Made by a program: the position numbers and the translations under genes. The notes under the pieces were generated by a model. It was not told the origin of the DNA, searched no databases, and saw only the letters and a list, made by a program, of their open reading frames with translations. 53,258 bases of DNA from Streptomyces aurantiacus (GTDB lineage: Bacteria; Actinomycetota; Actinomycetes; Streptomycetales; Streptomycetaceae). Shown here piece by piece: positions 25,747-35,166 of the stretch. Location of the stretch: contig NZ_LIPP01000042.1 of NCBI RefSeq assembly GCF_001418335.1, forward strand, positions 1 to 53,258, given 5' to 3'. The first letter of the stretch is position 1; each line of letters opens with the position of its first letter.

Positions 25747-26931
25747 GTGACCGCCATCTCCTTGGGCCTCCCCGAGGTACCGGTCCGGCCGATCGCGGAG
25801 CGTCGCGTCTCGCGGCAGATCCAGGTCGGACCGGTGGCGGTCGGGGGCGGGGCACCCGTGTCGGTGCAGTCGATGACGACGACGCGTACGTCCGACATCG
25901 GCGCCACGCTTCAGCAGATCGCCGAACTCACCGCGTCCGGCTGCCAGATCGTCCGCGTCGCCTGCCCCACGCAGGACGACGCGGACGCGCTGGCCACCAT
26001 CGCCCGCAAGTCACAGATCCCGGTGATCGCGGACATCCACTTCCAGCCGAAGTACGTGTTCGCCGCGATCGAGGCGGGCTGCGCCGCGGTGCGCGTGAAC
26101 CCCGGCAACATCAAGCAGTTCGACGACAAGGTGAAGGAGATCGCGCGGGCCGCGAAGGACCACGGCACGCCGATCCGGATCGGGGTCAACGCCGGCTCGC
26201 TGGACCGGCGGCTGCTCCAGAAGTACGGCAAGGCCACGCCCGAGGCGCTGGTCGAGTCCGCGCTGTGGGAGGCCTCGCTCTTCGAGGAGCACGGTTTCAG
26301 GGACATCAAGATCTCGGTCAAGCACAACGACCCGGTCGTGATGGTCAACGCCTACCGGCAGTTGGCCGCCCAGAGCGACTACCCGCTGCACCTCGGCGTG
26401 ACCGAGGCGGGTCCCGCCTTCCAGGGGACCATCAAGTCGGCGGTGGCCTTCGGCGCGCTGCTCAGCGCGGGCATCGGCGACACCATCCGGGTGTCCCTGA
26501 GCGCGCCGCCCGCCGAGGAGTGCAAGGTCGGCATCCAGATCCTGGAGTCGCTCGGGCTGCGGCAGCGCCGGCTGGAGATCGTGTCGTGCCCCTCCTGCGG
26601 GCGGGCCCAGGTCGACGTGTACAAGCTCGCCGACGAGGTCGCGGCCGGTCTGGAGGGCATGGAGGTGCCCCTGCGCGTCGCGGTCATGGGCTGCGTCGTC
26701 AACGGGCCGGGAGAAGCCCGGGAGGCGGACCTGGGAGTCGCCTCCGGCAACGGCAAGGGCCAGATCTTCGTCAGGGGAGAGGTCATCAGGACGGTGCCCG
26801 AGTCGAAGATCGTGGAGACGCTCATCGACGAGGCGATGAAGATCGCCGAGCAGATGGAGGCGGACGGCGTCGCGTCAGGCGAGCCGCAGGTCACGGTGCC
26901 GGGGCAAGCAGCCGCCGCCACCGTGAGTTAG
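25747..26931 (+). CDS. ispG: (E)-4-hydroxy-3-methylbut-2-enyl-diphosphate synthase IspG
   Basis: 394 aa, GTG at 25747, four bases after the hpnH stop. It has the N-terminal TIM-barrel ([42 protein letters not shown]) and the [4Fe-4S] ligands CPSCGR (C281, C284) plus GCVVNGPGE near 316. It performs the penultimate MEP-pathway step. Streptomycetes usually carry another ispG elsewhere; a copy inside the hopanoid operon suggests dedicated C5 supply (copy number in this genome cannot be seen here). Confidence 0.95.
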   Translation: MTAISLGLPEVPVRPIAERRVSRQIQVGPVAVGGGAPVSVQSMTTTRTSDIGATLQQIAELTASGCQIVRVACPTQDDADALATIARKSQIPVIADIHFQPKYVFAAIEAGCAAVRVNPGNIKQFDDKVKEIARAAKDHGTPIRIGVNAGSLDRRLLQKYGKATPEALVESALWEASLFEEHGFRDIKISVKHNDPVVMVNAYRQLAAQSDYPLHLGVTEAGPAFQGTIKSAVAFGALLSAGIGDTIRVSLSAPPAEECKVGIQILESLGLRQRRLEIVSCPSCGRAQVDVYKLADEVAAGLEGMEVPLRVAVMGCVVNGPGEAREADLGVASGNGKGQIFVRGEVIRTVPESKIVETLIDEAMKIAEQMEADGVASGEPQVTVPGQAAAATVS

Positions 26932-26961
26932 CTACAGCACGGACCGAGAGGGGGCCCGAGC

Positions 26962-29235
26962 GTGACGATTCTGGAGAGCATCCGGGGACCACGCGACCTG
27001 AAGGCGCTGTCCGAGGCGGAGATAGGCCGGCTGGCCGACGAGATCCGGGAGTTCCTGGTGCAGGCGGTGGCCAGGACCGGCGGACATCTGGGACCCAACC
27101 TGGGGGTGGTGGAACTGTCCATCGCGCTCCACCGGGTCTTCGAGTCGCCCGTCGACCGCATCCTGTGGGACACCGGCCACCAGAGCTACGTACACAAGAT
27201 GTTGACGGGACGTCAGGACTTCTCCAAGCTGCGCGGCAAGGGCGGCCTCTCCGGCTACCCGTCGCGCGAGGAGTCCGAGCACGACGTCATCGAGAACAGC
27301 CACGCCTCGACCGCGCTCGGCTGGGCCGACGGGCTCGCCAAGGCCCGGCAGGTACAGGGGGAGAAGGGGCACGTCGTCGCGGTCATCGGCGACGGCGCGC
27401 TCACCGGCGGCATGGCGTGGGAGGCGCTGAACAACATCGCCGCCGCCAAGGACCGGCCACTGATCATCGTCGTCAACGACAACGAACGCTCGTACTCGCC
27501 GACGATCGGCGGTCTGGCGAACCACCTGGCGACCCTGCGCACGACCGACAGCTACGAGAAGGTCCTGGCCTGGGGCAAGGACGTCCTGCTGCGCACACCC
27601 GTCGTCGGCGGCACGCTCTACGAGTCGCTGCACGGCGCCAAGAAGGGATTCAAGGACGCCTTCGCCCCGCAGGGCATGTTCGAGGACCTCGGGCTGAAGT
27701 ACGTCGGGCCGATCGACGGGCACGACGTGGGCGCGGTCGAGTCGGCCCTGCGGCGCGCGAAACGCTTCCACGGGCCCGTACTCATCCACTGTCTGACGGA
27801 GAAGGGACGCGGTTACGAGCCCGCGCTCGCGCACGAGGAGGACCACTTCCACACGGTCGGTGTGATGGACCCGCTCACCTGCGAGCCGCTCGCGCCCTCG
27901 GGCGGCCCTTCCTGGACCTCTGTGTTCGGCGACGAGATCGTGCGCATCGGCGAGGAACGCGCGGACGTCGTGGCGATCACGGCGGCCATGCTGCACCCGG
28001 TGGGGCTCGCGAAATTCGCCGAGCGGTTCCCCGACCGGGTGTGGGACGTCGGCATCGCCGAGCAGCACGCCACGGTGTCCGCGGCCGGGCTCGCGACCGG
28101 CGGACTGCATCCGGTCGTCGCCGTGTACGCGACCTTCCTCAACCGCGCCTTCGATCAGCTCCTCATGGATGTCGCGCTGCACCGCTGCGGAGTGACCTTC
28201 GTGCTGGACCGCGCCGGGGTCACCGGAGCTGACGGAGCGTCACACAACGGCATGTGGGACATGTCGATCCTCCAGGTCGTGCCGGGCCTCAGGATCGCCG
28301 CGCCGCGCGACGTCGACCAGCTCCGTGCCCAGCTGCGCGAGGCGGTCGCCGTGGACGACGCCCCCACGCTGATCCGCTTCCCCAAGGAGTCGGTGGGACC
28401 CGGGATTCCCGCGGTCGACCGGGTGGGCGGGGTGGACGTGCTGCACCGCGGTGAGCGGCCCGACGTGCTGCTCGTCGCCGTCGGCGTGATGGCGCCGGTG
28501 TGCCTGGGCGCGGCCGAGCTGCTGGCGGCCAGGGGCATCGGCTGCACGGTGGTGGACCCGCGCTGGGTCAAGCCCGTCGACCCCGCGCTGCCCGGCCTCG
28601 CCGCCGGACACCGCATGGTCGCGGTCGTCGAGGACAACAGCCGGGCCGCCGGCGTGGGCGCGGCGGTCGCGCTCGCCCTGTCGGACGCCGAAGTCGACGT
28701 TCCCGTACGGCGGTTCGGCATACCCGAGCAGTTCCTCGCGCACGCCAAGCGGGGCGAGGTGCTCGCCGACATCGGTTTGACTCCCGTCGAGATCGCGGGC
28801 CGGATCAGCGCGAGCCTGACGGTGGGGGAGGCCACCGGCCGGGCCGTCACCCCGGACGCCCACCCGGACGCCCGCCGGAACGCCTCTTCGAGCGCCGGTC
28901 CCGCTGCCGGCCGTGCCGACGGGCGGGCCGCGGCGAAGCGCGTGCGGAAGGCGCCGACCGGCGGGCGGCGTGCCGCCGGGTCGCGGAAGGCCGATCCCGG
29001 CGGGGAGACCCGCGGGGCCGTCGCGGGGGCCGGACCCGCGGACACGGCCGAGGCTCCCGAGCGGCGGGGAGCCGCGGCGCGTGCCCGGAAGACGCCGGCC
29101 CGTCGGCGGGGCGCCGCCGGGCCGCAGGCCGGCGGGGAGGGCGAGGCCGCCGGGAAACAGGGTGCCACGGGGAAGCAGAGTGCCGCCGGTGAGCCGGCCG
29201 CCAAGGCGCACGCGTCCGAGGAGAAACCGGAATGA
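26962..29235 (+). CDS. dxs: 1-deoxy-D-xylulose-5-phosphate synthase with long basic tail
   Basis: 757 aa, GTG at 26962 with GAGAGGGGG upstream. It is a transketolase-like ThDP enzyme condensing pyruvate and glyceraldehyde 3-phosphate. Motifs: [30 protein letters not shown], the ThDP/metal [16 protein letters not shown], and the central and C-terminal DXS domains ([28 protein letters not shown]). The catalytic part ends near residue 627; normal DXS proteins are about 620-650 aa. The last ~130 residues are an Ala/Arg/Lys/Gly-rich, presumably disordered tail ([47 protein letters not shown]). It overlaps hpnO as ATGA. Confidence 0.95.
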   Translation: MTILESIRGPRDLKALSEAEIGRLADEIREFLVQAVARTGGHLGPNLGVVELSIALHRVFESPVDRILWDTGHQSYVHKMLTGRQDFSKLRGKGGLSGYPSREESEHDVIENSHASTALGWADGLAKARQVQGEKGHVVAVIGDGALTGGMAWEALNNIAAAKDRPLIIVVNDNERSYSPTIGGLANHLATLRTTDSYEKVLAWGKDVLLRTPVVGGTLYESLHGAKKGFKDAFAPQGMFEDLGLKYVGPIDGHDVGAVESALRRAKRFHGPVLIHCLTEKGRGYEPALAHEEDHFHTVGVMDPLTCEPLAPSGGPSWTSVFGDEIVRIGEERADVVAITAAMLHPVGLAKFAERFPDRVWDVGIAEQHATVSAAGLATGGLHPVVAVYATFLNRAFDQLLMDVALHRCGVTFVLDRAGVTGADGASHNGMWDMSILQVVPGLRIAAPRDVDQLRAQLREAVAVDDAPTLIRFPKESVGPGIPAVDRVGGVDVLHRGERPDVLLVAVGVMAPVCLGAAELLAARGIGCTVVDPRWVKPVDPALPGLAAGHRMVAVVEDNSRAAGVGAAVALALSDAEVDVPVRRFGIPEQFLAHAKRGEVLADIGLTPVEIAGRISASLTVGEATGRAVTPDAHPDARRNASSSAGPAAGRADGRAAAKRVRKAPTGGRRAAGSRKADPGGETRGAVAGAGPADTAEAPERRGAAARARKTPARRRGAAGPQAGGEGEAAGKQGATGKQSAAGEPAAKAHASEEKPE

Positions 29236-30629
29236 CGACCAGCAAGTCCCAGGAGTTCGACCTCGGCGCTCTCCTCGACGCGCGCGGAGCCGAGCGCTAC
29301 GAGCTGCACGCGAAGTACCTGAACCACCAACTGCCGCGCATGCTGCACACCATCGGCTTCGACAAGGTCTACGAGCGGGCCGAGGGCGCGTACTTCTGGG
29401 ACGCGGACGGCAACGACTACCTGGACATGCTCGCCGGGTTCGGGGTGATGGGCCTCGGCCGCCACCACCCCGTCGTCCGCAAGGCACTGCACGACGTCCT
29501 CGACGCCGGGCTCGCCGACCTCACCCGCTTCGACTGCCAGCCGCTGCCCGGACTCCTCGCGGAGAGACTGCTCGCCCACAGCCCGCACCTGGACCGGGTG
29601 TTCTTCGGCAACAGCGGTACGGAGGCCGTCGAGACCGCGCTGAAGTTCGCCCGGTACGCCACCGGGAAACCGCGCGTGCTGTACTGCGCGCACGCCTTCC
29701 ACGGCCTGACCACCGGGTCCCTGTCCGTCAACGGCGAGGACGGCTTCCGGGACGGCTTCGCCCCGCTGCTGCCCGACACGGCGGTCCCGCTCGGCGACCT
29801 CGACGCCCTGGCGGCGGAGCTGAAGAAGGGCGACGTCGCCGCGTTGATCGTCGAACCGATCCAGGGCAAGGGCGTGCACGAGTCGCCGCCCGGCTATCTG
29901 CGCGCCGCCCAGGAGCTGCTGCACCGGCACAAGGCGCTGCTCATCGCGGACGAGGTGCAGACCGGGCTGGGCAGGACCGGGGACTTCTACGCCTACCAGC
30001 ACGAGGACGGTGTGGAGCCGGACCTGGTCTGCGTCGCGAAGGCCTTGTCCGGCGGCTATGTGCCCGTGGGCGCGACCCTCGGCAAGGACTGGATCTTCAA
30101 GAAGGTCTACTCGTCCATGGACCGGGTCCTCGTGCACTCCGCGAGTTTCGGGGCCAACGCGCAGGCCATGGCGGCCGGGCTCGCCGTCCTCTCGGTCATG
30201 GAGAACGAGCAGATCGTGGCGAACGCCCGCGCCACGGGAGAGCAGCTCAAGACTCGGCTGGCGGCGCTCGTCGACACGTACGAACTGCTCAGCGACGTGC
30301 GCGGGCGCGGCCTGATGATCGGCATCGAGTTCGGGCGGCCCAGATCGCTGAAGCTGCGCAGCCGCTGGACGATGCTGCAGGCCGCGCGCAAGGGACTGTT
30401 CGCGCAGATGGTGGTCGTGCCGCTGCTGCAGCGGCACCGGATTCTCACCCAGGTCTCCGGCGACCATCTGGAGGTGATCAAGCTGATTCCGCCGCTGGTG
30501 ATCGGCGAGCGGGACGTGGACCGGTTCGTCGACGCGTTCACCGCCGTGATGGACGACGCGCACAGCGGGGGCGGGCTGATGTGGGACTTCGGGAAGACAC
30601 TGGTCAAACAGGCGGTCGCCAACCGGTAG
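29232..30629 (+). CDS. hpnO: Hopanoid side-chain aminotransferase HpnO-like (class III, PLP)
   Basis: 465 aa class III aminotransferase, ATG at 29232. The PLP pocket is visible: [43 protein letters not shown], and the Schiff-base lysine K270 in CVAKALSGG. HpnO-type enzymes convert the aldehyde form of ribosylhopane to aminobacteriohopanetriol, which fits its place as the last biosynthetic gene. The overall class resembles ornithine/acetylornithine aminotransferases, so the substrate rests on context. Confidence 0.88.
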   Translation: MTTSKSQEFDLGALLDARGAERYELHAKYLNHQLPRMLHTIGFDKVYERAEGAYFWDADGNDYLDMLAGFGVMGLGRHHPVVRKALHDVLDAGLADLTRFDCQPLPGLLAERLLAHSPHLDRVFFGNSGTEAVETALKFARYATGKPRVLYCAHAFHGLTTGSLSVNGEDGFRDGFAPLLPDTAVPLGDLDALAAELKKGDVAALIVEPIQGKGVHESPPGYLRAAQELLHRHKALLIADEVQTGLGRTGDFYAYQHEDGVEPDLVCVAKALSGGYVPVGATLGKDWIFKKVYSSMDRVLVHSASFGANAQAMAAGLAVLSVMENEQIVANARATGEQLKTRLAALVDTYELLSDVRGRGLMIGIEFGRPRSLKLRSRWTMLQAARKGLFAQMVVVPLLQRHRILTQVSGDHLEVIKLIPPLVIGERDVDRFVDAFTAVMDDAHSGGGLMWDFGKTLVKQAVANR

Positions 30630-30698
30630 GGGCCGGTAGAGGGCCGATGGGAGTCGGCAGGGCCCGGTAGGGGGTTCGCGGGCGCCGGCCGCGGCTTT

Positions 30699-30733
30699 TT
30701 GCCTCTGAGGCAAGGAATTTGTCCCAGAGGCAA
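30699..30733 (+). promoter_or_regulatory. Paired operator-like palindromes before the XRE-cupin gene
   Basis: TTGCCTCTGAGGCAA (30699-30713) is a perfect 7+1+7 palindrome. TTGTCCCAGAGGCAA (30719-30733) is an imperfect copy with one intact half. Their centres are 20 bp apart, about two helical turns, and the second ends 12 bp before the ATG at 30746. This is the expected arrangement for autoregulation by the XRE-family protein encoded next. Confidence 0.7.
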
Positions 30734-30745
30734 GCCTGCGGCTCA

Positions 30746-31459
30746 ATGGAGCACATGAACCCTGCCAAGGGCATGAACTCTGCCAAGGGTACGAGCCCGT
30801 CCGAGCCGGCGGCAGCCGAGGAACAGCTGCCCGCCGTCGCCCCCCAGCTGCGGGCGCTGCGGCGCCGCGCCGCGCTCACCCTGGAGTCCGCGGCCCGCGC
30901 CGCCGGGCTCTCGCCCGCCCACCTCTCCCGGCTGGAGACCGGACAGCGCCAGCCCTCGCTGCCGATGCTGCTCGCGCTGGCCCGCATCTACGCCACGACC
31001 GTCTCCGAGCTGCTCGGTGAGACGGTCGCCGAGCGGGACGCCGTCGTGCGCTCCGCCGACATGGAGCCCACCCGGGCCGGTGGCTGGACGTACTGGCAGG
31101 CCGGCGCCGCCGGACGCGGTATGCAGTCCCTGCGCGTGCACGTCCCGTACGGGGCGCAGGGCGACATCGTGCGGGTCCATCCCGGTGAGGAGTGGCTGTA
31201 CGTCCTCCAGGGGCAGCTGCGGCTGCGCCTCGGGGACACCGCGCACGTCCTCGCGCCCGGCGACAGCGCCCACTTCGACTCGCTGACACCGCACCGGATC
31301 GCCGCCGCCGACCGGGACGGGGCCGAGCTCCTCTTCGTACACACCCTGCTGCAGAGTCCGACGGCCGCTCTGTGCCTCGGACCGGCGACGGCTTCGGCGC
31401 CCCCGATGACCTCGACGCCCTCAACGCCGTCGACGACGACCCCGGGAGAAGGCTCATGA
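30746..31459 (+). CDS. XRE-family transcriptional regulator with cupin domain
   Basis: 237 aa if begun at ATG 30746; ATG 30755 is an in-frame alternative. After a short Ser/Ala/Pro-rich leader comes an XRE helix-turn-helix at about 35-90 (LRALRRRAALTLESAARAAG, LSPAHLSRLETGQRQPSLPM), then a cupin barrel at about 115-205 (VRVHPGEEWLYVLQGQLRLR, HVLAPGDSAHFDSLTPHRI) and a Pro/Thr-rich tail. It directly follows the hopanoid operon on the same strand with its own promoter region and paired palindromes. It probably represses its own transcription; control of hopanoid or lipid genes is an inference. Confidence 0.88.
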   Translation: MEHMNPAKGMNSAKGTSPSEPAAAEEQLPAVAPQLRALRRRAALTLESAARAAGLSPAHLSRLETGQRQPSLPMLLALARIYATTVSELLGETVAERDAVVRSADMEPTRAGGWTYWQAGAAGRGMQSLRVHVPYGAQGDIVRVHPGEEWLYVLQGQLRLRLGDTAHVLAPGDSAHFDSLTPHRIAAADRDGAELLFVHTLLQSPTAALCLGPATASAPPMTSTPSTPSTTTPGEGS

Positions 31460-31581
31460 AGGACATGGAGGAGAAGATTCCGCGCGGGCTGTGGGTGCGG
31501 CTCATCATCTACGTGGCGGTCGGGCATGTCTTCGCCGCCTTCATCTACCTGCTGTTCACGCTCGGGGCCAAGGGGCAGTAG
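31456..31581 (+). CDS. 41-aa single-span membrane protein (DUF6126-like)
   Basis: ATG at 31456 overlaps the regulator stop as ATGA. The peptide is MKDMEEKIPRGLWVRLIIYV then AVGHVFAAFIYLLFTLGAKG and Q: a charged N-terminus, the pattern IPRGLWVRL, then one membrane helix. This agrees with the small actinobacterial DUF6126 proteins that typically accompany XRE-cupin regulators. Function is unknown; tight coupling suggests it works with the regulator, perhaps as a membrane sensor or anchor (inference). Confidence 0.75.
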   Translation: MKDMEEKIPRGLWVRLIIYVAVGHVFAAFIYLLFTLGAKGQ

Positions 31582-31596
31582 AGGCGCCGGGCCGGG

Positions 31597-32394
31597 TCAG
31601 TCGAGGAACCGCTCCCGCAGCCGCTCCCGTATCTCGGGGGTCACGCCGAGCGCCTGTTCCAGATATGCGTCGACGCCGCCCCATGTCTCCTCGATCGTCT
31701 CGAACGCCGCCGCCAGGTACTCGGCGCGTGCGTCGAAGAGCGGGCTGAGCAGCTCCATCACCTCGGGCGTGTAGGCCGAGGCGGCGGAGCTGCTGCGGTT
31801 GACCTTGTAGCGGCGGTGCGCCGCGTTCGACTCCAGGTAGTCCGCCACGATGGCCTCGCGCTCCACACCGAGGGCGAGGAGCGTCACGGCGACGGAGAGA
31901 CCGGCCCGGTCCTTGCCTGCCGCGCAGTGCATCAGGGCCGGGACGCTGTCCTCGGCCAGCGCGTGCAGCACCTGACGGTGCTCGGCCGTGCGCTGCTTGA
32001 TGATCGTGCGGTAGGACACGATCATGCGGTTCGCCGCCCGGCCGTCCGAGAGCAGCGCACGCAGCTCGTCCAGATCCCCGTCGCGGACCATCTTCCAGAA
32101 CTCGGCGCCGTCGGCGGGGTCCGTCAGCGGCAGGTTCACATTCCGCACCCCGGGCAGCTCGACGTCGGGGCCCTCCAGCCGCTGGTCCGCCGCGTTGCGG
32201 AAGTCGAAGACCGTGTGCAGCCCCAGTGAGGCGAGGAACGCGGCGTCCGACGCCGTCGCGTGCGCGAGGTGGCCGCTGCGGAACAGCCTTCCGTACGCCA
32301 CCCGCCGGCCGTCCGTCGTCGGCAGGCCGCCGACATCGCGGAAGTTGCGCACGCCGGCCAGCTCGGGCTCGGTCGACGGGACCTGCTGCGTCAC
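31597..32394 (-). CDS. Tyrosine-protein phosphatase (IphP/PTP-like)
   Basis: 265 aa, GTG at 32394 with GGGAGGAG five bases upstream. N-terminal NFRDVGGLPTTDGRRVAYGRLFRS is the classic IphP/MptpB-type signature. The active-site P-loop is HCAAGKDRAG with catalytic C157 and R163; Asp in DPADG could be the general acid. The C-terminus contains the helical part common to MptpB-like lipid/tyrosine phosphatases. It is cytoplasmic, with no signal peptide. It converges with the small membrane protein gene across 15 bp. Confidence 0.9.
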   Translation of the reverse strand: MTQQVPSTEPELAGVRNFRDVGGLPTTDGRRVAYGRLFRSGHLAHATASDAAFLASLGLHTVFDFRNAADQRLEGPDVELPGVRNVNLPLTDPADGAEFWKMVRDGDLDELRALLSDGRAANRMIVSYRTIIKQRTAEHRQVLHALAEDSVPALMHCAAGKDRAGLSVAVTLLALGVEREAIVADYLESNAAHRRYKVNRSSSAASAYTPEVMELLSPLFDARAEYLAAAFETIEETWGGVDAYLEQALGVTPEIRERLRERFLD

Positions 32395-32562
32395 GGGGGC
32401 TCCTCCCATCCACCGCCGACGCGACTCGTCGGCGAGGTGCCTTCCCGACGATACGACATCGGTTCGTGGGCCAATGAGTTGTCCACAGGCGTTGCCCGGA
32501 CGGCACGTGGGCCCTGATGATGTTGGGACTTGGTTGTGCCTGTTCGAATATGTGAGGGCTTG

Positions 32563-34671
32563 ATGGTAGAGATCGGCGCAGACGGCCGTACGTGGCTCCT
32601 TTCGGGGCCCACGAGCAGTTACGGCCTGCGGCTCGGTGACGAGGACGAGCTGGTTCATCTGCACTGGGGTCCGAGGATCGAGCTCGCCGACGCCGAGGCG
32701 CTCGCCGCGGGCCCCGGGCCGGAGTACTGGGCGTTCGAGGCCACCCTCGACGGCCACGAGGAATACCCGGTCGAGGGCGGCCCCCGCTTCGTACGGCCCG
32801 CACTGTCGGTGCGTACCCCGGAGCGGCGCGGCACCGAATGGCGCTTCGAGGGGTACGAGACCGACGGAGCCGACCCAGAAGGTGGGGCCGGGGGCGGCGA
32901 GCTGCGGCTGCGGTTCTCCGACTCCGGGCTCGGCATCACGCTGCACTACCGGATGCGGGCCGGCGCCGACGTCGTCGAGCGATGGGTGACCCTCGCCAAC
33001 GAAGGGCCCGTCCTGGAGGTGCTGCGCGCCGACTCCGCGACCTGGACGCTGCCGCGGCGCGACGGATGGCGGCTGTCCCAGCTGCACGGACGGTGGGCGG
33101 CCGAGTCCCGTCTGGTGCGCTCCGAGCTCACCTACGGCGAGAAGATCATCGGCAGCCGGCGCGGGCACACCGGGCACCAGCACCTGCCGTGGGTCGCCCT
33201 GGACGCCGACGGCACGGCGACCGAGGAGCTGGGCGAGGTCTACGGGTGCGCCCTCGCCTGGTCGGGCACCTGGCGGATCGCGGTGGCCCAACTGCCCGAC
33301 GCGCGCGTGCAGATCACCGGCGGGGCCGGGTACGACGACTCGGGTCTGCTGCGGCTGGAGCCGGGGGAGAGCTTCGTCACTCCCGTCTTCGCGGGGCTGT
33401 GGAGCGACGGCGGCTTCGGCGGGGCGAGCCGCGCCTGGCATGCCTACCAGCGCGCGTATGTCATCCCGGACGCGGACCAGGACCGGCCCGTGCTCTACAA
33501 CTCCTGGGAGGCCACCGAGTTCGACATCTCGGAGGAGCAGCAGCGGGCGCTCGCGCGCCGGGCCGCCGAGACGGGGGTCGAGCTGTTCGTGGTCGACGAC
33601 GGCTGGTTCGGGGCGCGCACCAGCGACCGGGCCGGGCTCGGCGACTGGACGCCCAACCCGGACCGCTTCCCGGGCGGTCTCGAACCGCTGGGCGACTACG
33701 TGCACGGGCTCGGCATGCGGTTCGGGATCTGGGTCGAGCCCGAGATGGTCAACCCGGACAGCGAGCTGTACCGCGCCCACCCGGACTGGGTGCAGTTCCA
33801 GCCGGGACGAAAGAGGACGGAGCTACGCAATCAGCTCGTACTGAACCTCGCCCGCGAGGAGGTCCAGGAGTACCTGTGGGAACAGCTCGACGCGCTGCTC
33901 TCCAGTGCGCCGATCGACTACGTGAAGTGGGACTTCAACCGCAGCTTCACCGACGCGGGATGGCCCGGCGAGGCCTACCCGCAACGGCTGTGGGTGGACC
34001 ATGTGCACGCTTTGTACGGCCTGTTGGACCGGTTGCGGGCCGCGCACCCGACCGTCGCCTTCGAGTCCTGCTCGGGCGGCGGCGGCCGGATCGACCTCGG
34101 GATCATGGCCCGTACGGACCAGGTGTGGACCTCGGACAACACGGACCCGCTCGACCGGCTCGCCATCCAGCACGGATTCAGCCAGGTGCATCCCGCGCGG
34201 GCCATGGCCGCCTGGGTCACCGACAGCCCGAACACGCAGCTCAACGGACGTGTCAGCTCGCTGCGGTTCCGTTTCGTGAGTGCGATGGCCGGGGTGCTCG
34301 GAGTCGGCGGCGACCTCACCCGGTGGGGCGAGGAGGAGCTGGCCGAGGCGCGGAGCTGGGTGGAGCTCTACAAGGAGATCCGGCCGGTCGTGCAGCGTGG
34401 CGACCTCTATCGGCTGCGGGCGCCGGAGGGCGGGCTGAGCGCCGTCCAGTACGTGCGTGACGGCGAGGTCGTCGTCCTCGCCTGGCTCCAGGCCCAGCAC
34501 TACGGCGAGCCGGCGGCGCCGGTGAGGCTGAGGGGCCTCGACCCGTCGGCGTCGTACGAATGCCTTGAAACGGGTGAAATCCACCGGGGCGCGGTGCTGT
34601 TGCATCACGGAGTACGGACGGGGCTGCGCGGGGATCTCGATGCGGCAGTCATCCGGCTGCGTCGCAGGTGA
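32563..34671 (+). CDS. Alpha-galactosidase, GH36
   Basis: 702 aa from ATG 32563 (GAGGG five bases upstream). There is an N-terminal beta-sandwich (to about residue 300), then the GH36 barrel: VLYNSWEATEFDISEEQQ, VVDDGWFGARTSDRAGLGDW, GIWVEPEMVNPDSELYR, nucleophile D457 in VKWDFNRS, and acid/base D525 in TSDNTDPLDR, with GGGGRIDLG between them. All catalytic positions are intact. It hydrolyses alpha-1,6-galactosides (melibiose, raffinose type). No signal peptide, so intracellular. No sugar transporter is adjacent. Confidence 0.95.
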   Translation: MVEIGADGRTWLLSGPTSSYGLRLGDEDELVHLHWGPRIELADAEALAAGPGPEYWAFEATLDGHEEYPVEGGPRFVRPALSVRTPERRGTEWRFEGYETDGADPEGGAGGGELRLRFSDSGLGITLHYRMRAGADVVERWVTLANEGPVLEVLRADSATWTLPRRDGWRLSQLHGRWAAESRLVRSELTYGEKIIGSRRGHTGHQHLPWVALDADGTATEELGEVYGCALAWSGTWRIAVAQLPDARVQITGGAGYDDSGLLRLEPGESFVTPVFAGLWSDGGFGGASRAWHAYQRAYVIPDADQDRPVLYNSWEATEFDISEEQQRALARRAAETGVELFVVDDGWFGARTSDRAGLGDWTPNPDRFPGGLEPLGDYVHGLGMRFGIWVEPEMVNPDSELYRAHPDWVQFQPGRKRTELRNQLVLNLAREEVQEYLWEQLDALLSSAPIDYVKWDFNRSFTDAGWPGEAYPQRLWVDHVHALYGLLDRLRAAHPTVAFESCSGGGGRIDLGIMARTDQVWTSDNTDPLDRLAIQHGFSQVHPARAMAAWVTDSPNTQLNGRVSSLRFRFVSAMAGVLGVGGDLTRWGEEELAEARSWVELYKEIRPVVQRGDLYRLRAPEGGLSAVQYVRDGEVVVLAWLQAQHYGEPAAPVRLRGLDPSASYECLETGEIHRGAVLLHHGVRTGLRGDLDAAVIRLRRR

Positions 34672-34953
34672 CTGTCGCATGTGACTGTTGTGTCCGTAAT
34701 GAAGCTTTCATTGGATTTCATTGGCTTTCATGTCAACTCGCTCCGGGTTAGAGGGTCCTGGAGCGGTGGTCCGTGAGCAGCGTCATATTCGTGACGTTCC
34801 GCTGTCGCCATGTTCACGCAATTACGTTCTCCATTCAGGGAATTGGTAAAGGGTGAAGATCCCTTGTCGACGCAGGGTGACCGGTATTTCGGTCGGGGAT
34901 CAAGAAGGCGGGGCACACAGGAAACCCCGAAGGTTGTTCCCGCGTCTTCATGT
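34672..34953. other. Leader/promoter region upstream of the riboswitch
   Basis: About 280 bp of markedly less GC-rich DNA without an ORF. It holds direct repeats of TTTCATTGG near 34708-34727, a CGTCATATTCGTGACG palindrome near 34780 and a small hairpin GACCG-loop-CGGTC near 34880. It should contain the promoter of the riboswitch-controlled gene, but no unambiguous -35/-10 pair is seen. Confidence 0.5.
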
Positions 34954-35149
34954 CGCTTACGTTCACCTCCAATCCGGACGGACGCCCAATCCTGCCGCCG
35001 CCCGGAATCCGCACTCACCCGTACGAGGCAGGAGCGGGGGACCCACAGGTAAAACGCCTGTTCCGGTCTTCGGAACGGCTAGGGGTTAAGTCGCGCGAAA
35101 GCACGGCCGGGCATCTCCAGCTCGCACCCGACAGCTCACCTCGCAGGCG
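34954..35149 (+). promoter_or_regulatory. c-di-AMP riboswitch (ydaO/yuaA leader)
   Basis: The conserved ydaO/yuaA blocks are present in order: 5' P1 strand CGCTTAC (34954), the GAATCC block, GGAGCGGGGGACCCA (35031-35045), GGGGTTAAGTCG (in place of GGGGTGAATC), and CCGACAGCTCACCTCGCAGG, ending GCG at 35149, which pairs with the 5' strand to close P1. The Shine-Dalgarno GGAGAGG lies three bases after P1. In Streptomyces the same motif controls rpfA-type wall-lytic genes; c-di-AMP binding generally turns expression off. Here it precedes a LysM-M23 endopeptidase, linking wall remodelling to c-di-AMP/osmotic state. Confidence 0.88.
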
Positions 35150-35166
35150 CCGGAGAGGAATTCGTC

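Noticed and set aside
28155..30746. 863-aa minus-strand frame opposite dxs and hpnO
   Set aside because: No conserved motifs; dxs and hpnO are unambiguous on the other strand.
9878..31581. Archaeal-type ether-lipid pathway (G1P dehydrogenase plus prenyl synthase)
   Set aside because: No geranylgeranylglyceryl-phosphate synthase or second UbiA-type transferase is present, so only the G1P step has an archaeal parallel.
31597..33780. 727-aa minus-strand open frame antisense to the alpha-galactosidase
   Set aside because: Only its last 265 codons (from 32394) encode a real protein (the tyrosine phosphatase); the upstream part is antisense to GH36 and has no ribosome site at its start.
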